The notes: a model not told the origin generated them from the sequence alone. DNA of 64,000 nt from Flavobacterium sp. KMS (GCF_000813005.1 NZ_JSYP01000018.1:46584-110583), one strand, 5' to 3'. Shown: positions 51,171-62,170, counted from the stretch's first letter. Made by a program: numbers and translations.

Positions 51171-54100
51171 TTAATTTCCAAAATTATATCTAATTGTAAA
51201 TCCTGATCGAATATTCGTTAAAGGATACGTGGTCGAAATAACTGCTTTAGAAAATGAATGATCATAATAAAAAATTGCCGTTAGATTCTTGCTAAATGAA
51301 TAATCTGCGGTAATTTTTACAGACCAAATATTCTGTCCTGCAGCAAGTTGGTTATTATCATAATCTAGATAACGCACCATGGTCTTGTTATTTCGATATG
51401 ACAAATCTCCTTTTATATTAATATCACTTTTTATAACTCCTGTAGGACTATCAGCCAATGTCGATGAAAAAATCACATCTTTAATACGATATCCTAAACC
51501 TATTATATACTCCATCCCTTTAACTTCGGTCAATAGATTGTTATCAAAACTCATCGACAATGCTCTGTCTTTTTTAATTTCAGTAAGTACTTTCAACGAA
51601 CTTTTCAACTCAAAATCCATTCTAATAAGCGGACTAAATTGCTCTACTAAATTGACATTAGACATAATTGTCGAATTATAGAAATTCTCAGTATCTGGAT
51701 CTTTTTCTCCTGGATGTTGATCATATTTAAAATTAGAACGATATTGGTTAATCGTATAAGATGCTCTATAATTATGCTGTAAAGAGAAACGCTTAAATTT
51801 ATCTTTAAAGTACTTATAACGCATCAATCCATTGTACTTTATACTCCAGTTTGGAAGTGGAAAGTTTCTAAAAATACCCGTCGAGCTTTTTGATGCATCA
51901 CCTCCTGAATAGGCTGCCAAAAACGAAGGAAGTAAAACTGCCTGATTACTTTTTGTATATCCTATTGGATATCCCTCATTTGACATATAAATATTCCTCA
52001 AAGGATATTTAGGATCTGTTGGGTTAGTTGGAATAGGATTATTTGCATCTCCATATCTTGGAATTTCAACTCCTGAACCATAGTAGCCCTCTGCCAAACG
52101 ATTTGCAATTATTAAACGATTACTTCTAAAATCATCAAATGCCGATGATGAATTTTCATCGCTTGTAGCAAATGATGTTTTTATTAAAATCGTCGAGATT
52201 GAGAAAATACCATAATTATACGGCGATCTTGCATGATATAATCCTGTTTCATCAACATCATATTGTTCAGAGAAATTTGCTGAATAGGCACGATCTGCAC
52301 TCAAATCAATTTTTAAATCTGGCAATAAATCAATATTCGCAGTAGCTTTAAACATCTTGTTTGTTACTTGCGAGAAGTTCTGATTAAAATCCTGATAGTT
52401 TGTTAACCAACCATTTTTAGCAGCTTCATAACGCACATCATCCTGACTTCCGAAAATAAAACCTAAAGATGGTCGAGATGAACCTAAGAATCCAACGCTT
52501 GGTGTATACCCTGGTAAAACAGTTCCGCTATTAATAGTATAGTTTACCTGAATATTTTTTATACTAGTTAGTACTCCCATTAAACCATCATGAAATGCAC
52601 TATTTACAACCAATGGTTGGTTTGTATTTACTACTTTCTCTCCTGGTTTTGGTACAGTTGGTTTAGCCTTAGGAACTTTTGCACCTCCCTTATTATTAAG
52701 CCCCAAATACTTATAAAGCGTATTCATATTCATGGTCGCCGTAAATGTATTCGAATTTGCATTCTGAACTGTATTCCCTAAATCATAAAAATTACCACTT
52801 CCATCCTCATAACTAGACAATGCCTCTGAAGTACGTTGCCAGCTATAATCTCCCGTATAGGAATAATTTGCTTTTAAGAATCCTAATACAGGAATCTTAT
52901 ATAATGGAATTTCGTAATTTAAAATCAATTGTTGCATATGCTGATTTGGCGTACCCATGTCCCAATAGCTATCCCAAATACTAAAGTTCTCAATTGGCTC
53001 ATTATCAGCATTCATATAATTTTTAACAATATTATTAGATGATGCTGTATAATTTATTTTTAATGATTTCGTAAGATTAAAATTAAAACCATACTGATAA
53101 TTAAAAGCAAAGTTTCTTCTATACATTGGATCCAATCCAATACCTTCAACATTTTCTACTTGTCTAAATTCCTGACGATTATATTGTCTTATAATATTAG
53201 TATTAAACGAGATATTAGATGGCAAATAATTAAAATTAAAATCGCTTAACAATTTCCAATAGTCACTCTTCTTAAAGAATTTATTTTTCTTAAGCGGTTC
53301 AATTGTCTTTGGCTGAAAGCTGTATGCATAATTTACAGTTGTACTAGACTGTTGATCTCGGTAACTCGCAATTTCATAATCATGACGTTGCACTTCATTA
53401 TATGATTGCGAGAATGTAAAGTTTTCAGGGTCATAAACGTGTGGTTTTTGCTCTGGCGCTCTATCTTTTCTAACTCCAATAAAGTTGATGCTTCTACGCT
53501 TTGTATAATCAATTGCACGGTTTTTTATATTATCTCTTTCGGCAGCATCTGTCGTTACATCCAATAACTGTTTCAATTTAATATCTTCATTAAATGGATC
53601 ATATTCTGGCGTAATTACTTCTTCTCCAACAGCATAATTAAATGGTAAATTAATTCCCCATTTAGGCGGTAATAACTTACCTAAATTCAAATTAGTTACG
53701 ATATTGTATTGTTGTATATCCTCTCTACTTCTTTCATTCGGTCCTTGTTCCAGAGATCCAAATCCTATAGTACTTTTTCTACCTGTTGCAGAAACCGTAG
53801 CAAAATCGGCAAAATTAGTATCTAAATTTAAGATTGCGGCCATACCTCCTTTATTGTCCATCTCGGCAAGACGCAACTCATTAAACCAAACTTCTCCTTT
53901 AATATCCTGATGTGTTTCTGTATTCTTCACACCAACCATTAAATTCCTAACCAATCCAAAGTTCGGATTTCCTTTTATCCCTAATCGCAAAGTACTATCT
54001 CCATCACCATCTGGCTTGGTTATATCATCATCCGGATAATAAATTCCATCAAGAGGAAGTGTATTTGGGTCAATTTTCATCGCCTCAATTTTCATTTGTG

Positions 54101-57100
54101 TCAATAATGACAATGCCAAATCAATATTATTTTCTTCTGGCCAAACAACTTCTGGGCTTAAAGGAGAACAATCTGAACCTGACGTAGAAACCGGAATAGT
54201 AACTTTTAAAGGAATTTCTATTTGGTAGAAATTCTGAGTAAAGTCATTTCCAAAACGGATAAAACCTACCATTTGTCCATTTTGCAACACCTGTTCATTT
54301 GGTAATGATTCAGCATGTAAAAACATTTTCAATCTGTTGTATTGACGCATATCAACACTTACGTTTTTAAATACAGCTCTGGAATCTTTTGGTTGCAATC
54401 CATTTCCAGCAACTCGTAATGCTAATGCCTGTTCGTTTTGATTAATAATTGTATTATTATTATATAATTGCTCACGCGCTACTCCTGGAGGAGAAACATA
54501 ATTTACTGGACATCTAGTACTATTTTCTTCAATATTTACAGCAGAAACATCGAAAGTCGTATTATCATCTTCTACATTAACATCAGCAGGATCTAATGTA
54601 TTTGTATATCTTCTCCACTCTCCTCTTACCAAATCTAATGCTCCAAAACGAACTGTAACATCACTTTCAAATCCTGTCATAAACATTCTCATGAAACGGA
54701 TTGATCTAAAATCTGATATATTACCAATTGTATTTTGAGGTTGCGAAACTGGAATTTTAAACTGAATCCATCTAGCAGCAGTTACTGCTCCATTTACCAT
54801 AGTCACTTGGGTATTTTTTATATCTGTAATATAATTTTGCCCTATTTCCATATTTGGCTTAATATCGATGCTATACTCATAATAAGCATTAATCGTATTC
54901 ATGGTATTATCTCTGTTGATATCCTCAACATCAGGAAGTGTTGTCGAAGCTCTATTTGCGTCGTTTATATTTACATTCGAGTTTCCTTCAACACCGTTAT
55001 AATTCTTGTAACGATCTAAAACACCACCATCAGCATTTAAGTAATAGGTATAATTATCCGCGGCTGGGTCATTTGTTGAGGCAAAATTATTATAAACTGC
55101 CCCTTCTCTAGCATCTGGTAAACCATCAAGACCTACATCCTGATTGGCTCTATTACCGCTATCGTTGTCAAATGCGTAAATTAAAGATTGCGATGCTGGA
55201 ACATCTCCCCACATAGGCTGAGGATTAACCACAATCTGACCTGGTCCTAAACCATTTTCATATTGTTTTCTTCCATCTTTTAAAATATCTTCTGAAATCT
55301 CTCCTAAGTTAAAGTAAACCTTACCTGTATTGGTTTGATCTGTTTCTCCTGCTCCCACAAATGGATCTAATACCCAAAACTGAATATATTCAACATTTCC
55401 TTGTTCAAAATCGGTTGAGCTCAAAGCACGCATTATCCCTCCAAAATTATCTTTTGGGTTTGTGGCATAATTTAAATTATTATTATAAGGTCCTCTTTCT
55501 GATGGGTAGTAAGTTAAATCCAATGTGTTTACCACTTGCGATTGTCCTTGTGCAATATCAGTTAATGGATACAACTCATCACTATAAATTCTACGGGTCG
55601 AGTTTAATGATAAATCATCATTACTTATCCCTGATGGTTTAGAAGAATAAAAAACCGGATCAATTGTGTACCATGCTAGTTTTGCTCTTTTAAAACCATA
55701 ACTCATATCATTGGCTTTGGCATTAAAATTATAGGTACTTACAGCATTCTCCTCTGGCGTAGATGCAAGACTCCATGCATATGCCGAACGCATATCTATT
55801 GTTGATTGCGACCCTTCAAAATCATCTACGTAAATAGTTGATTCTCCTTCAAAATTATCCGCTTTTGGAGTACCTGGTTTTAAGAAGGCTATTTCTCCTC
55901 TTAACGAAAGATTAGAAGGAACATCCGTATCTATAAATGGTAATTTATTTACTAATCGGGTAAAGAAAGGAATCTCGGTAGAGAAATTTGTATTAAAACC
56001 ATAAATCATATTATTTACAGATTCCTGTCCATAACTCGATTTTTGTGTAAACGGTTTCTCTGTCATTTGTAAAAAAGTACCTCCTACAGTAAAATTCTCT
56101 GAAATTTTATGTTGTACATCTATTCCCATAAATCTTCGGGTTTGTTGTCCGAAAATAGAATTATTCTCTAATGAAATCTCTATTGGTGTATTTGATGCCT
56201 GAAGCGAAGGATCCAAAATCTGAACTCTTCCTAATTGATAGTTTACACTATAATCAATCCCCTCAACCAAAACACGTCCTCCAGCAGTAACAACTACAGA
56301 ACCTTGAGGAACGTTAAAAGCTCCGATAGGAATTCCGTCACCTCCTGTTGATTTATATTTACCTCTTAATAAGAATTTATTTTTATCACTATCCTGTAAA
56401 GCTGCAGATTGTGTACTAGCATACATATTACGGAATACATACTTACTTTGATTAGGATTATAAGTACTTGTATTACGATAGTCCTCTCCTGTACTATTTG
56501 ATAATTTAGAGAATAACAATTCTCCAAAAGGCTCTTTAGTTGTAAATATAATTCTACCATTTTGAGCATCCATTGTTAATCCTGGTAAGAAATCAAAAAA
56601 ACCATCACCACCCGTTTGTGGGTCATTATTGTAGTTTAATTTATCCAAATTAAACACTTTAAGCAAAGGTGTTTCTTCTACTTTATTATCTGGTATAGGA
56701 TTTGGAGGAAATGGTGTTCCTGAAACTGGCGTGATATAATTTATAGGAGACGGATCTGTATATAAAATATTAAACCTGAAATCTTCTTGTTTTATTTGAT
56801 ATGCTCCAGGAATTTGATAGATATTTTTCATCATCAAATTCCAAACCGGATTCTTAACATTTGTCAAATTGCTTTTAAGCATTTTCAAAATCAAACTTTG
56901 CGTTATGATTGCTTGATTTGAAGGATTGTTACCTGTTACTACTGTACCATCTACACCATCATTACCAAATTCCCCTACTTGGAATACCTGATCTCCCATT
57001 GTATATTCATAAGCAACTGCCAAAACCTCGTCATTTGCCAATCGTTGTTGTAACGATAAATATCCTAATTGTGGATTAAAAGTATATTCATTAGAATTTA

Positions 57101-58394
57101 ATTTTCTTGCATTTTCTAATTTCGAATAATCCTGTCCTTCACTTACTGTAATACCATTAAATCCTGAGCTTGAAGTAACAATTTCACGAATATTACTATT
57201 CAAATAACCTGTTCCTCCTGCTATTAATTTTGGATCATATTTATTATTACTATTATTCGCTGGTGAATTTATTGGATTAAGAAACATTCCCGCTGAAGGA
57301 TTAAGCACCACAACTTCACTATCTGGAACTCCTGATAATTGTGCCTCACCTAAATCCTGAAGTGCTATAACGTTTCTTAAATTGTTATTTGTAGTACTTA
57401 CTCTATTTTGTTTATTAGTAATCCAAACTTCTAATCTTGTTATTTGAACTCTACTATCTATAAAAGGGTATTTTCTTAAAGACGAATCATATTTACCTCT
57501 AAAGTATTGAGATAAAAAGAAGTGCCTGTCATTATCATAATTTAAAGCATACAAATCAAAATCCTGAACTGTACCTCCACCTTCGGCTACTACACTTTTA
57601 CTTTGAGATTTTTGCTCTGAGAAAACTCCCGTAATTGTAGTTTTACCAAATTGTAATTGAGCTTTTACCCCAAATAAACTTTGTGCTCCTCTTATTAAAG
57701 TACTATTAAGCGGCATACTTACGTTACCAACCTCAATTTTCTGAATGATATCGTCTTCTGATGGTGTGTATTCTAATTTTATTAAATTTTGGAATGCAAA
57801 TGTTGATTGAGTATCATAATTAGCATTTACATTTAATCGAGTACCCACTTTCCCTTGTAAACTCATACTGATACGCTGATCAAAATCAAAAGAAAGATTT
57901 GATCTGTTTCTAGGAGAAAAGGAAGGATTGTCTTGTTTGGTATAACGAACTCCTAAATCTATTTCGACAGAACCAGTTGGTTTTACATCGATGGTATTAC
58001 TTCCAAAAATAGATTCGAAAAGTCCAGATCTAATATAATATCTAGGTAGTAAATCTTTTTTGGCTAATTCACTTCCATCTTTTTTACCATCAATAGCATC
58101 TGCTTTTTTCTTAAAATAATCTCTTCTAGACTCTTTTAATATTAAAGCTTCGTATTCTTCTGGCGTTAAAATAATAGGATAATTAATCGAAAAATCATCT
58201 ACGCTATTGGTATAGATATAGCGATCTGTAATAGGGTCGTAAGTATATGCGGAAAGAATACTTTGTGGATCTTTTATTTGTATTTTACCAACAGAATACC
58301 CTGTTTTAGTTGTATCTTGAGCTTCCTGTTTTACCTGAGCTTCCGATACAAACCCACAAAATAAAACCAGCAAAAAAATACAAATTTTATGCAT
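51171..58394 (-). CDS. sprA: Type IX secretion system outer-membrane translocon SprA
   Basis: The 2407-residue protein is near the size of F. johnsoniae SprA. A signal peptide (MHKICIFLLVLFCGFVSEAQ) opens it. Family features include LGVRYTKQDNPSFSPRNRSN early, the plug/periplasmic regions with repeated FLPGLTMDAQNGRIIF and VDDFEGSQSTIDMR, and a terminal barrel strand (NIRSGFTIRYNFGN). SprA forms a very large (36-strand) barrel that lets folded type IX cargo such as gliding adhesins cross the outer membrane. The gene is 30 bp after ruvA. The many opposite-strand open frames inside it are coincidental. Confidence 0.96.
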   Translation of the reverse strand: MHKICIFLLVLFCGFVSEAQVKQEAQDTTKTGYSVGKIQIKDPQSILSAYTYDPITDRYIYTNSVDDFSINYPIILTPEEYEALILKESRRDYFKKKADAIDGKKDGSELAKKDLLPRYYIRSGLFESIFGSNTIDVKPTGSVEIDLGVRYTKQDNPSFSPRNRSNLSFDFDQRISMSLQGKVGTRLNVNANYDTQSTFAFQNLIKLEYTPSEDDIIQKIEVGNVSMPLNSTLIRGAQSLFGVKAQLQFGKTTITGVFSEQKSQSKSVVAEGGGTVQDFDLYALNYDNDRHFFLSQYFRGKYDSSLRKYPFIDSRVQITRLEVWITNKQNRVSTTNNNLRNVIALQDLGEAQLSGVPDSEVVVLNPSAGMFLNPINSPANNSNNKYDPKLIAGGTGYLNSNIREIVTSSSGFNGITVSEGQDYSKLENARKLNSNEYTFNPQLGYLSLQQRLANDEVLAVAYEYTMGDQVFQVGEFGNDGVDGTVVTGNNPSNQAIITQSLILKMLKSNLTNVKNPVWNLMMKNIYQIPGAYQIKQEDFRFNILYTDPSPINYITPVSGTPFPPNPIPDNKVEETPLLKVFNLDKLNYNNDPQTGGDGFFDFLPGLTMDAQNGRIIFTTKEPFGELLFSKLSNSTGEDYRNTSTYNPNQSKYVFRNMYASTQSAALQDSDKNKFLLRGKYKSTGGDGIPIGAFNVPQGSVVVTAGGRVLVEGIDYSVNYQLGRVQILDPSLQASNTPIEISLENNSIFGQQTRRFMGIDVQHKISENFTVGGTFLQMTEKPFTQKSSYGQESVNNMIYGFNTNFSTEIPFFTRLVNKLPFIDTDVPSNLSLRGEIAFLKPGTPKADNFEGESTIYVDDFEGSQSTIDMRSAYAWSLASTPEENAVSTYNFNAKANDMSYGFKRAKLAWYTIDPVFYSSKPSGISNDDLSLNSTRRIYSDELYPLTDIAQGQSQVVNTLDLTYYPSERGPYNNNLNYATNPKDNFGGIMRALSSTDFEQGNVEYIQFWVLDPFVGAGETDQTNTGKVYFNLGEISEDILKDGRKQYENGLGPGQIVVNPQPMWGDVPASQSLIYAFDNDSGNRANQDVGLDGLPDAREGAVYNNFASTNDPAADNYTYYLNADGGVLDRYKNYNGVEGNSNVNINDANRASTTLPDVEDINRDNTMNTINAYYEYSIDIKPNMEIGQNYITDIKNTQVTMVNGAVTAARWIQFKIPVSQPQNTIGNISDFRSIRFMRMFMTGFESDVTVRFGALDLVRGEWRRYTNTLDPADVNVEDDNTTFDVSAVNIEENSTRCPVNYVSPPGVAREQLYNNNTIINQNEQALALRVAGNGLQPKDSRAVFKNVSVDMRQYNRLKMFLHAESLPNEQVLQNGQMVGFIRFGNDFTQNFYQIEIPLKVTIPVSTSGSDCSPLSPEVVWPEENNIDLALSLLTQMKIEAMKIDPNTLPLDGIYYPDDDITKPDGDGDSTLRLGIKGNPNFGLVRNLMVGVKNTETHQDIKGEVWFNELRLAEMDNKGGMAAILNLDTNFADFATVSATGRKSTIGFGSLEQGPNERSREDIQQYNIVTNLNLGKLLPPKWGINLPFNYAVGEEVITPEYDPFNEDIKLKQLLDVTTDAAERDNIKNRAIDYTKRRSINFIGVRKDRAPEQKPHVYDPENFTFSQSYNEVQRHDYEIASYRDQQSSTTVNYAYSFQPKTIEPLKKNKFFKKSDYWKLLSDFNFNYLPSNISFNTNIIRQYNRQEFRQVENVEGIGLDPMYRRNFAFNYQYGFNFNLTKSLKINYTASSNNIVKNYMNADNEPIENFSIWDSYWDMGTPNQHMQQLILNYEIPLYKIPVLGFLKANYSYTGDYSWQRTSEALSSYEDGSGNFYDLGNTVQNANSNTFTATMNMNTLYKYLGLNNKGGAKVPKAKPTVPKPGEKVVNTNQPLVVNSAFHDGLMGVLTSIKNIQVNYTINSGTVLPGYTPSVGFLGSSRPSLGFIFGSQDDVRYEAAKNGWLTNYQDFNQNFSQVTNKMFKATANIDLLPDLKIDLSADRAYSANFSEQYDVDETGLYHARSPYNYGIFSISTILIKTSFATSDENSSSAFDDFRSNRLIIANRLAEGYYGSGVEIPRYGDANNPIPTNPTDPKYPLRNIYMSNEGYPIGYTKSNQAVLLPSFLAAYSGGDASKSSTGIFRNFPLPNWSIKYNGLMRYKYFKDKFKRFSLQHNYRASYTINQYRSNFKYDQHPGEKDPDTENFYNSTIMSNVNLVEQFSPLIRMDFELKSSLKVLTEIKKDRALSMSFDNNLLTEVKGMEYIIGLGYRIKDVIFSSTLADSPTGVIKSDINIKGDLSYRNNKTMVRYLDYDNNQLAAGQNIWSVKITADYSFSKNLTAIFYYDHSFSKAVISTTYPLTNIRSGFTIRYNFGN

Positions 58395-58424
58395 ATAGTC
58401 CGTGTGTTTTAAAGTACGTTTTTT

Positions 58425-59006
58425 TTATAAACTTTTTAAAGCCTTCTTAATTATTGACTCAACAGTCGCCTCAGGATCTTCTTTTATGATTTTTTCAACC
58501 ACTTTTTCAGATGTTTTTCTGACAAATCCTAAAACTTCTAAAGCAGATAACGCTTCATCTCTGTTTGTATTGTTTTGAAGCATTGAAACTTCATCTAAAT
58601 CGTACAATTTAACAATTTTTTCTTTCAAATCAAGGATAACTCGTTGGGCAGTTTTGTTCCCAATTCCTTTTATTGACTGAATTACACCCACATCTCCCGA
58701 TGCTATTGCATTAATAATTTGTTTCGGATCTAATGAAGATAACATTGTTCTGGCAATATTAGCTCCAATTCCAGATACCGATAACAACATCCTGAAGATT
58801 TCTCTTTCGGATTTTTCTATAAAACCAAATAATGTATGCGCATCTTCTTTTATTTGAAGATGCGTATACAATTTTATAAAATCACTATTTGGTATTAACG
58901 AATAAGTGTGTAAAGATATATTTACATGATATCCTACTCCACCACAATCGATAACAACTTCGGTAGGCGTCTTTTCAACTAATTTTCCTTGCAAATGTGC
59001 AATCAT
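58425..59006 (-). CDS. ruvA: Holliday junction branch migration protein RuvA
   Basis: The 193-residue protein binds Holliday junctions as a tetramer and guides RuvB. The OB-fold start MIAHLQGKLVEKTPTEVVIDCGGVGYHV is typical. The two helix-hairpin-helix motifs appear in LLSVSGIGANIARTML and IQSIKGIGNKTAQRVILDL. The C-terminal domain III (from about 145) is present. Pairing with sprA (30 bp) is conserved in flavobacteria, to my knowledge. Confidence 0.97.
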   Translation of the reverse strand: MIAHLQGKLVEKTPTEVVIDCGGVGYHVNISLHTYSLIPNSDFIKLYTHLQIKEDAHTLFGFIEKSEREIFRMLLSVSGIGANIARTMLSSLDPKQIINAIASGDVGVIQSIKGIGNKTAQRVILDLKEKIVKLYDLDEVSMLQNNTNRDEALSALEVLGFVRKTSEKVVEKIIKEDPEATVESIIKKALKSL

Positions 59007-59088
59007 AATATAATGTTAACAGCGCCAAATATAGTAAAATTTGAAGTAAAAATACCACAATTTTTAAACAATACTTTTTTACCTGAAA

Positions 59089-61380
59089 TTATTTAATCAA
59101 ATTATTCTTTTTAATTTCTTTTTCCTGAGCATCAATAACAGCAATAGCTGCCATATTAACCATTTCTTCTACACTTGCCCCTAATTGGAAAATATGTACT
59201 GGTTTACCCATACCTAACATTATTGGTCCTATTGAATCTACTTTATTCAATTCTTTCAATAATTTATAAGTAATATTTGCCGATTCTAAGTTAGGGAAAA
59301 TAAGTGTATTAACTTTCTTTCCTGCTAATTTAGAAAAAGGAAATTTTTCTTGTAGCATTTCTGGGTTCAAAGCAAAATCAGCTTGAATTTCTCCGTCAAT
59401 AACTAATTCAGGATGATTTTTATGCAAGTAAGCTACTGCTTCTCTCACTTTGGCAGCTCCTGGATTTGTCGAAGAACCAAAATTAGAATATGAAACCATT
59501 GCAATTACAGGCTCTACTCCAAACATTTTAGCTGTTTTAGCTGTCATAACAGCTATTTTAGCCAAATCATCTGCTGATGGATTGATATTAATCGCAGTAT
59601 CTGATAAGAACATTGGCCCACGATTCGTCATCATCATGTTTGCCGTAGCTACAAGTGAAGCACCAGGTGCTTTCTCTATAAGCTGTAACATTGGTTTTAC
59701 AACCGATGGATAACTTCTAGAATGACCTGTTACCAATGCATCTGCCTCTCCTTCATTAACCATCATTGCAGCAAAATAGTTTCTTTCGCGCATTAATTTT
59801 TGAGCATCTAGCAAAGATATTCCACGTCTCTCTCTTGTTGACCAGTAAGAAGATGCAAATTGGTTTCTTCTTTCTTCTTGATCTTTCGTTTTAGGATCAA
59901 TAATCTCAACATCTGCATCAAATCCTAATTCAGCTTTAAGCTCTAGAATGATTTCTTTATTTCCTAATAAGATTGGAAAACCAATACCTTCTTCATATAC
60001 AATTTGGGCCGCTTTTAATACATTTAAATGGTCTGCTTCGGCAAAAACGATTCTTTTTGGATCCATTTTTGCTCTGTTTGTAATCAAACGAACCATTTTA
60101 TTGTCATTTCCTAAACGAGCCAAAAGTTCTTCTTCATACTTTTCCCAATCAGTTATTGGATTTAAAGCTACTCCAGACTCCATTGCTGCTTTGGCTACTG
60201 CCGGTGCAACTACAGTAATTAATCTTGGGTCGAAAGGTTTTGGAATTATATATTCTCTTCCGAATCCTAATTTAGTCGCTCCGTAAGCAACATTTACTTG
60301 CTCTGGAACTGACTCTTTTGCTAATGAAGCTAACGCTCTAACAGCAGCCATTTTCATTGCTTCGTTAATTTTAGTCGCTCTTACATCAAGAGCTCCTCTA
60401 AAAATATAAGGAAATCCTAATACATTATTTACTTGGTTAGGATAATCAGAACGCCCCGTAGCCATAATAACATCCTTACGAGTTGTAATAGCTAGGTTAT
60501 AATTGATTTCCGGATCAGGATTTGCCATTGCAAAAACGATTGGATTTTCAGCCATTCCCAATAACATATCAGCTGTCATGATATCTCCTGATGATAATCC
60601 TAAAAATATATCCGCTCCTTTTAAAGCTTCTTCTAAACCAATTGGTTCAATATCTTTAGCATATTTTAATTGTAAAGCAGATAATGCAGGGTTATTTTTA
60701 GTTAAAAGCCCTTTACTGTTATACATTAAGATATTCTCAATTTTTACTCCTAATAAAACATACAAATCAGCACAAGCCAAAGCAGCAGATCCTGCGCCTG
60801 AAACTACCATTTTTACATCTTCTGCTTTTTTATCTGCTAACTCTAAAGCATTTATCAAAGCTGCCGAAGATATAATTGCAGTTCCGTGTTGATCATCATG
60901 CATTACCGGAATATTAAGCTCTTCTACCAATCTTCTTTCTATTTCAAAAGATTCTGGTGCCTTAATATCTTCTAAGTTAATACCCCCAAAAGTTGGAGCA
61001 ATATTCTTTACGGTTTGAATGAATTCTTCAATATCTTTTGTTCCAATTTCAATATCAAAAACATCGATATCAGAAAATATTTTAAATAACAATCCTTTCC
61101 CTTCCATTACTGGTTTTGATGCTTCAGGACCAATATCTCCTAAGCCTAAAACCGCGGTTCCATTAGTGATTACAGCAACAAGATTCCCTTTTGCAGTGTA
61201 TTTATATACTTCGTTTACATCTCTTGCAATTTCTAAACATGGTTCGGCAACACCTGGTGAATATGCCAAAGATAAATCTCTTTGGGTTGCATATTTTTTG
61301 GTTGGAACTACTTGAATCTTACCTGGAGTAGGCTTTGAATGGTACAATAACGCCTCGCTTCTTTTACTATCTTTATTCAT
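59089..61380 (-). CDS. maeB: NADP-dependent malic enzyme with phosphotransacetylase-like domain
   Basis: The 763-residue protein decarboxylates malate to pyruvate, giving NADPH. The malic domain (about 15-400) shows AYSPGVAEPCLEI, a Rossmann motif in VVSGAGSAALACADL, and DDQHGTAIIS. The C-terminal third (about 430-763) is a PTA-like domain, usually inactive as an enzyme and used for acetyl-CoA-dependent regulation. This two-domain form is normal for MaeB. It is upstream of ruvA (82 bp). A TATCTTTG -7 element lies just before the ATG. Confidence 0.96.
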   Translation of the reverse strand: MNKDSKRSEALLYHSKPTPGKIQVVPTKKYATQRDLSLAYSPGVAEPCLEIARDVNEVYKYTAKGNLVAVITNGTAVLGLGDIGPEASKPVMEGKGLLFKIFSDIDVFDIEIGTKDIEEFIQTVKNIAPTFGGINLEDIKAPESFEIERRLVEELNIPVMHDDQHGTAIISSAALINALELADKKAEDVKMVVSGAGSAALACADLYVLLGVKIENILMYNSKGLLTKNNPALSALQLKYAKDIEPIGLEEALKGADIFLGLSSGDIMTADMLLGMAENPIVFAMANPDPEINYNLAITTRKDVIMATGRSDYPNQVNNVLGFPYIFRGALDVRATKINEAMKMAAVRALASLAKESVPEQVNVAYGATKLGFGREYIIPKPFDPRLITVVAPAVAKAAMESGVALNPITDWEKYEEELLARLGNDNKMVRLITNRAKMDPKRIVFAEADHLNVLKAAQIVYEEGIGFPILLGNKEIILELKAELGFDADVEIIDPKTKDQEERRNQFASSYWSTRERRGISLLDAQKLMRERNYFAAMMVNEGEADALVTGHSRSYPSVVKPMLQLIEKAPGASLVATANMMMTNRGPMFLSDTAININPSADDLAKIAVMTAKTAKMFGVEPVIAMVSYSNFGSSTNPGAAKVREAVAYLHKNHPELVIDGEIQADFALNPEMLQEKFPFSKLAGKKVNTLIFPNLESANITYKLLKELNKVDSIGPIMLGMGKPVHIFQLGASVEEMVNMAAIAVIDAQEKEIKKNNLIK

Positions 61381-61405
61381 TGTTTTTAGATTTTATTCTA
61401 GCTTA

Positions 61406-61413
61406 CAAAGATA
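61406..61413 (-). promoter_or_regulatory. -7 element (TATCTTTG) before maeB
   Basis: On the minus strand TATCTTTG lies 25 bp before the maeB ATG. No TTG is seen at 17-23 nt upstream. The region beyond it (61430-61490) is AT-rich with repeated TCTTTTATATTA. Confidence 0.4.
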
Positions 61414-61504
61414 TAAGACTTGGCTTAAAAAGGAAGCTTTTATATTATTCTTTTATTCTTTTATATTACTCTTTTTTCAAAAAACCAGCTTTATTTTTAA
61501 TCCA

Positions 61505-61539
61505 AAAAAAATAACCTGAAATTAATTAGGCTATTTTTT
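61505..61539 (-). terminator. Terminator after the CBS protein gene
   Basis: An inverted repeat (left AAAAATA..CCT, right AGG..TATTTTT) of about 10-11 bp with one wobble lies 21 bp beyond the stop codon. The right-hand T-run and left A-run give a U-tract on the minus strand. Confidence 0.65.
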
Positions 61540-61560
61540 GCTATTCTTTCATACCATATT

Positions 61561-61986
61561 CTATTGTGATATATAGGAATTTAAGTGATTAATGGTGTCC
61601 TTTTGAATTTCTATTATTGATTTCACAACGTCACTTATAGAAATAATTCCTACCACAATACCATTATCTACAACAGGCAAATGTCTAATTCTTTTACTAC
61701 TCATTAACTCCATACAGGAGTCTAAATTATCAGACAAACTTATTGTAATCACATTGCTTTCCATGATTTCATGAACAAATGTCTCTTTTGAAGATTTATC
61801 CTTTAAGACAATTTTTCGTGCATAATCTCTTTCTGACAATATACCTTTTAGCTCTGTTCCATCTATTACTAAGATGGCACCAATGTTTTTTTCTCCCATT
61901 ACTTTTAAAGCCTCGTAAACGGTAGTTGATGAAAGTACTGAATAAACTTCTTTTCCTTTCGTGCTTAGTATTTGATTAACAGTCAT
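61561..61986 (-). CDS. Small CBS-pair protein
   Basis: The 141-residue protein is one CBS pair. The first repeat spans about 8-65 (GAILVIDGTELKGILSERDYARKI) and the second about 75-130 (IRHLPVVDNGIVVGIISISDVVKSI). Members of this single-pair family bind adenine nucleotides and have broad, often unknown roles. A signal peptide is absent, so it is cytosolic. It is a single-gene unit with a terminator after it. Confidence 0.92.
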   Translation of the reverse strand: MTVNQILSTKGKEVYSVLSSTTVYEALKVMGEKNIGAILVIDGTELKGILSERDYARKIVLKDKSSKETFVHEIMESNVITISLSDNLDSCMELMSSKRIRHLPVVDNGIVVGIISISDVVKSIIEIQKDTINHLNSYISQ

Positions 61987-62127
61987 ATCTGATATTTTTA
62001 AGAACTATAAATTTAAAAAAAAACAAGTTACGAATAACATTACTTTATCTTTTTAACTTAAAAAATTATTTAATCAGCTGTCAAAACCAGAAAAATAAAG
62101 AGTTTTATTTATTTTTATAACACATTT

Positions 62128-62141
62128 AGTAAATATTTACT
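62128..62141. promoter_or_regulatory. 14-bp palindrome AGTAAATATTTACT
   Basis: AGTAAATATTTACT is a perfect palindrome, 141 bp upstream of the CBS-protein ATG and 30 bp beyond the terminator of the OmpA gene. It resembles an operator for a dimeric regulator, but the regulator is unknown. The rest of the 257-bp gap is AT-rich and without other features. Confidence 0.35.
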
Positions 62142-62170
62142 CAACACTAACTATCTAAATATAAAACAAA

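Noticed and set aside
51379..51681. Long open frames on the + strand inside sprA, and similar shadows in maeB, bamA and clpX
   Set aside because: They lie opposite strongly conserved coding sequence, have no start signals and no family resemblance.
61430..61490. Tandem repeat TCTTTTATATTA as a mobile element or CRISPR remnant
   Set aside because: Only two imperfect copies in AT-rich DNA with no spacers or ends.
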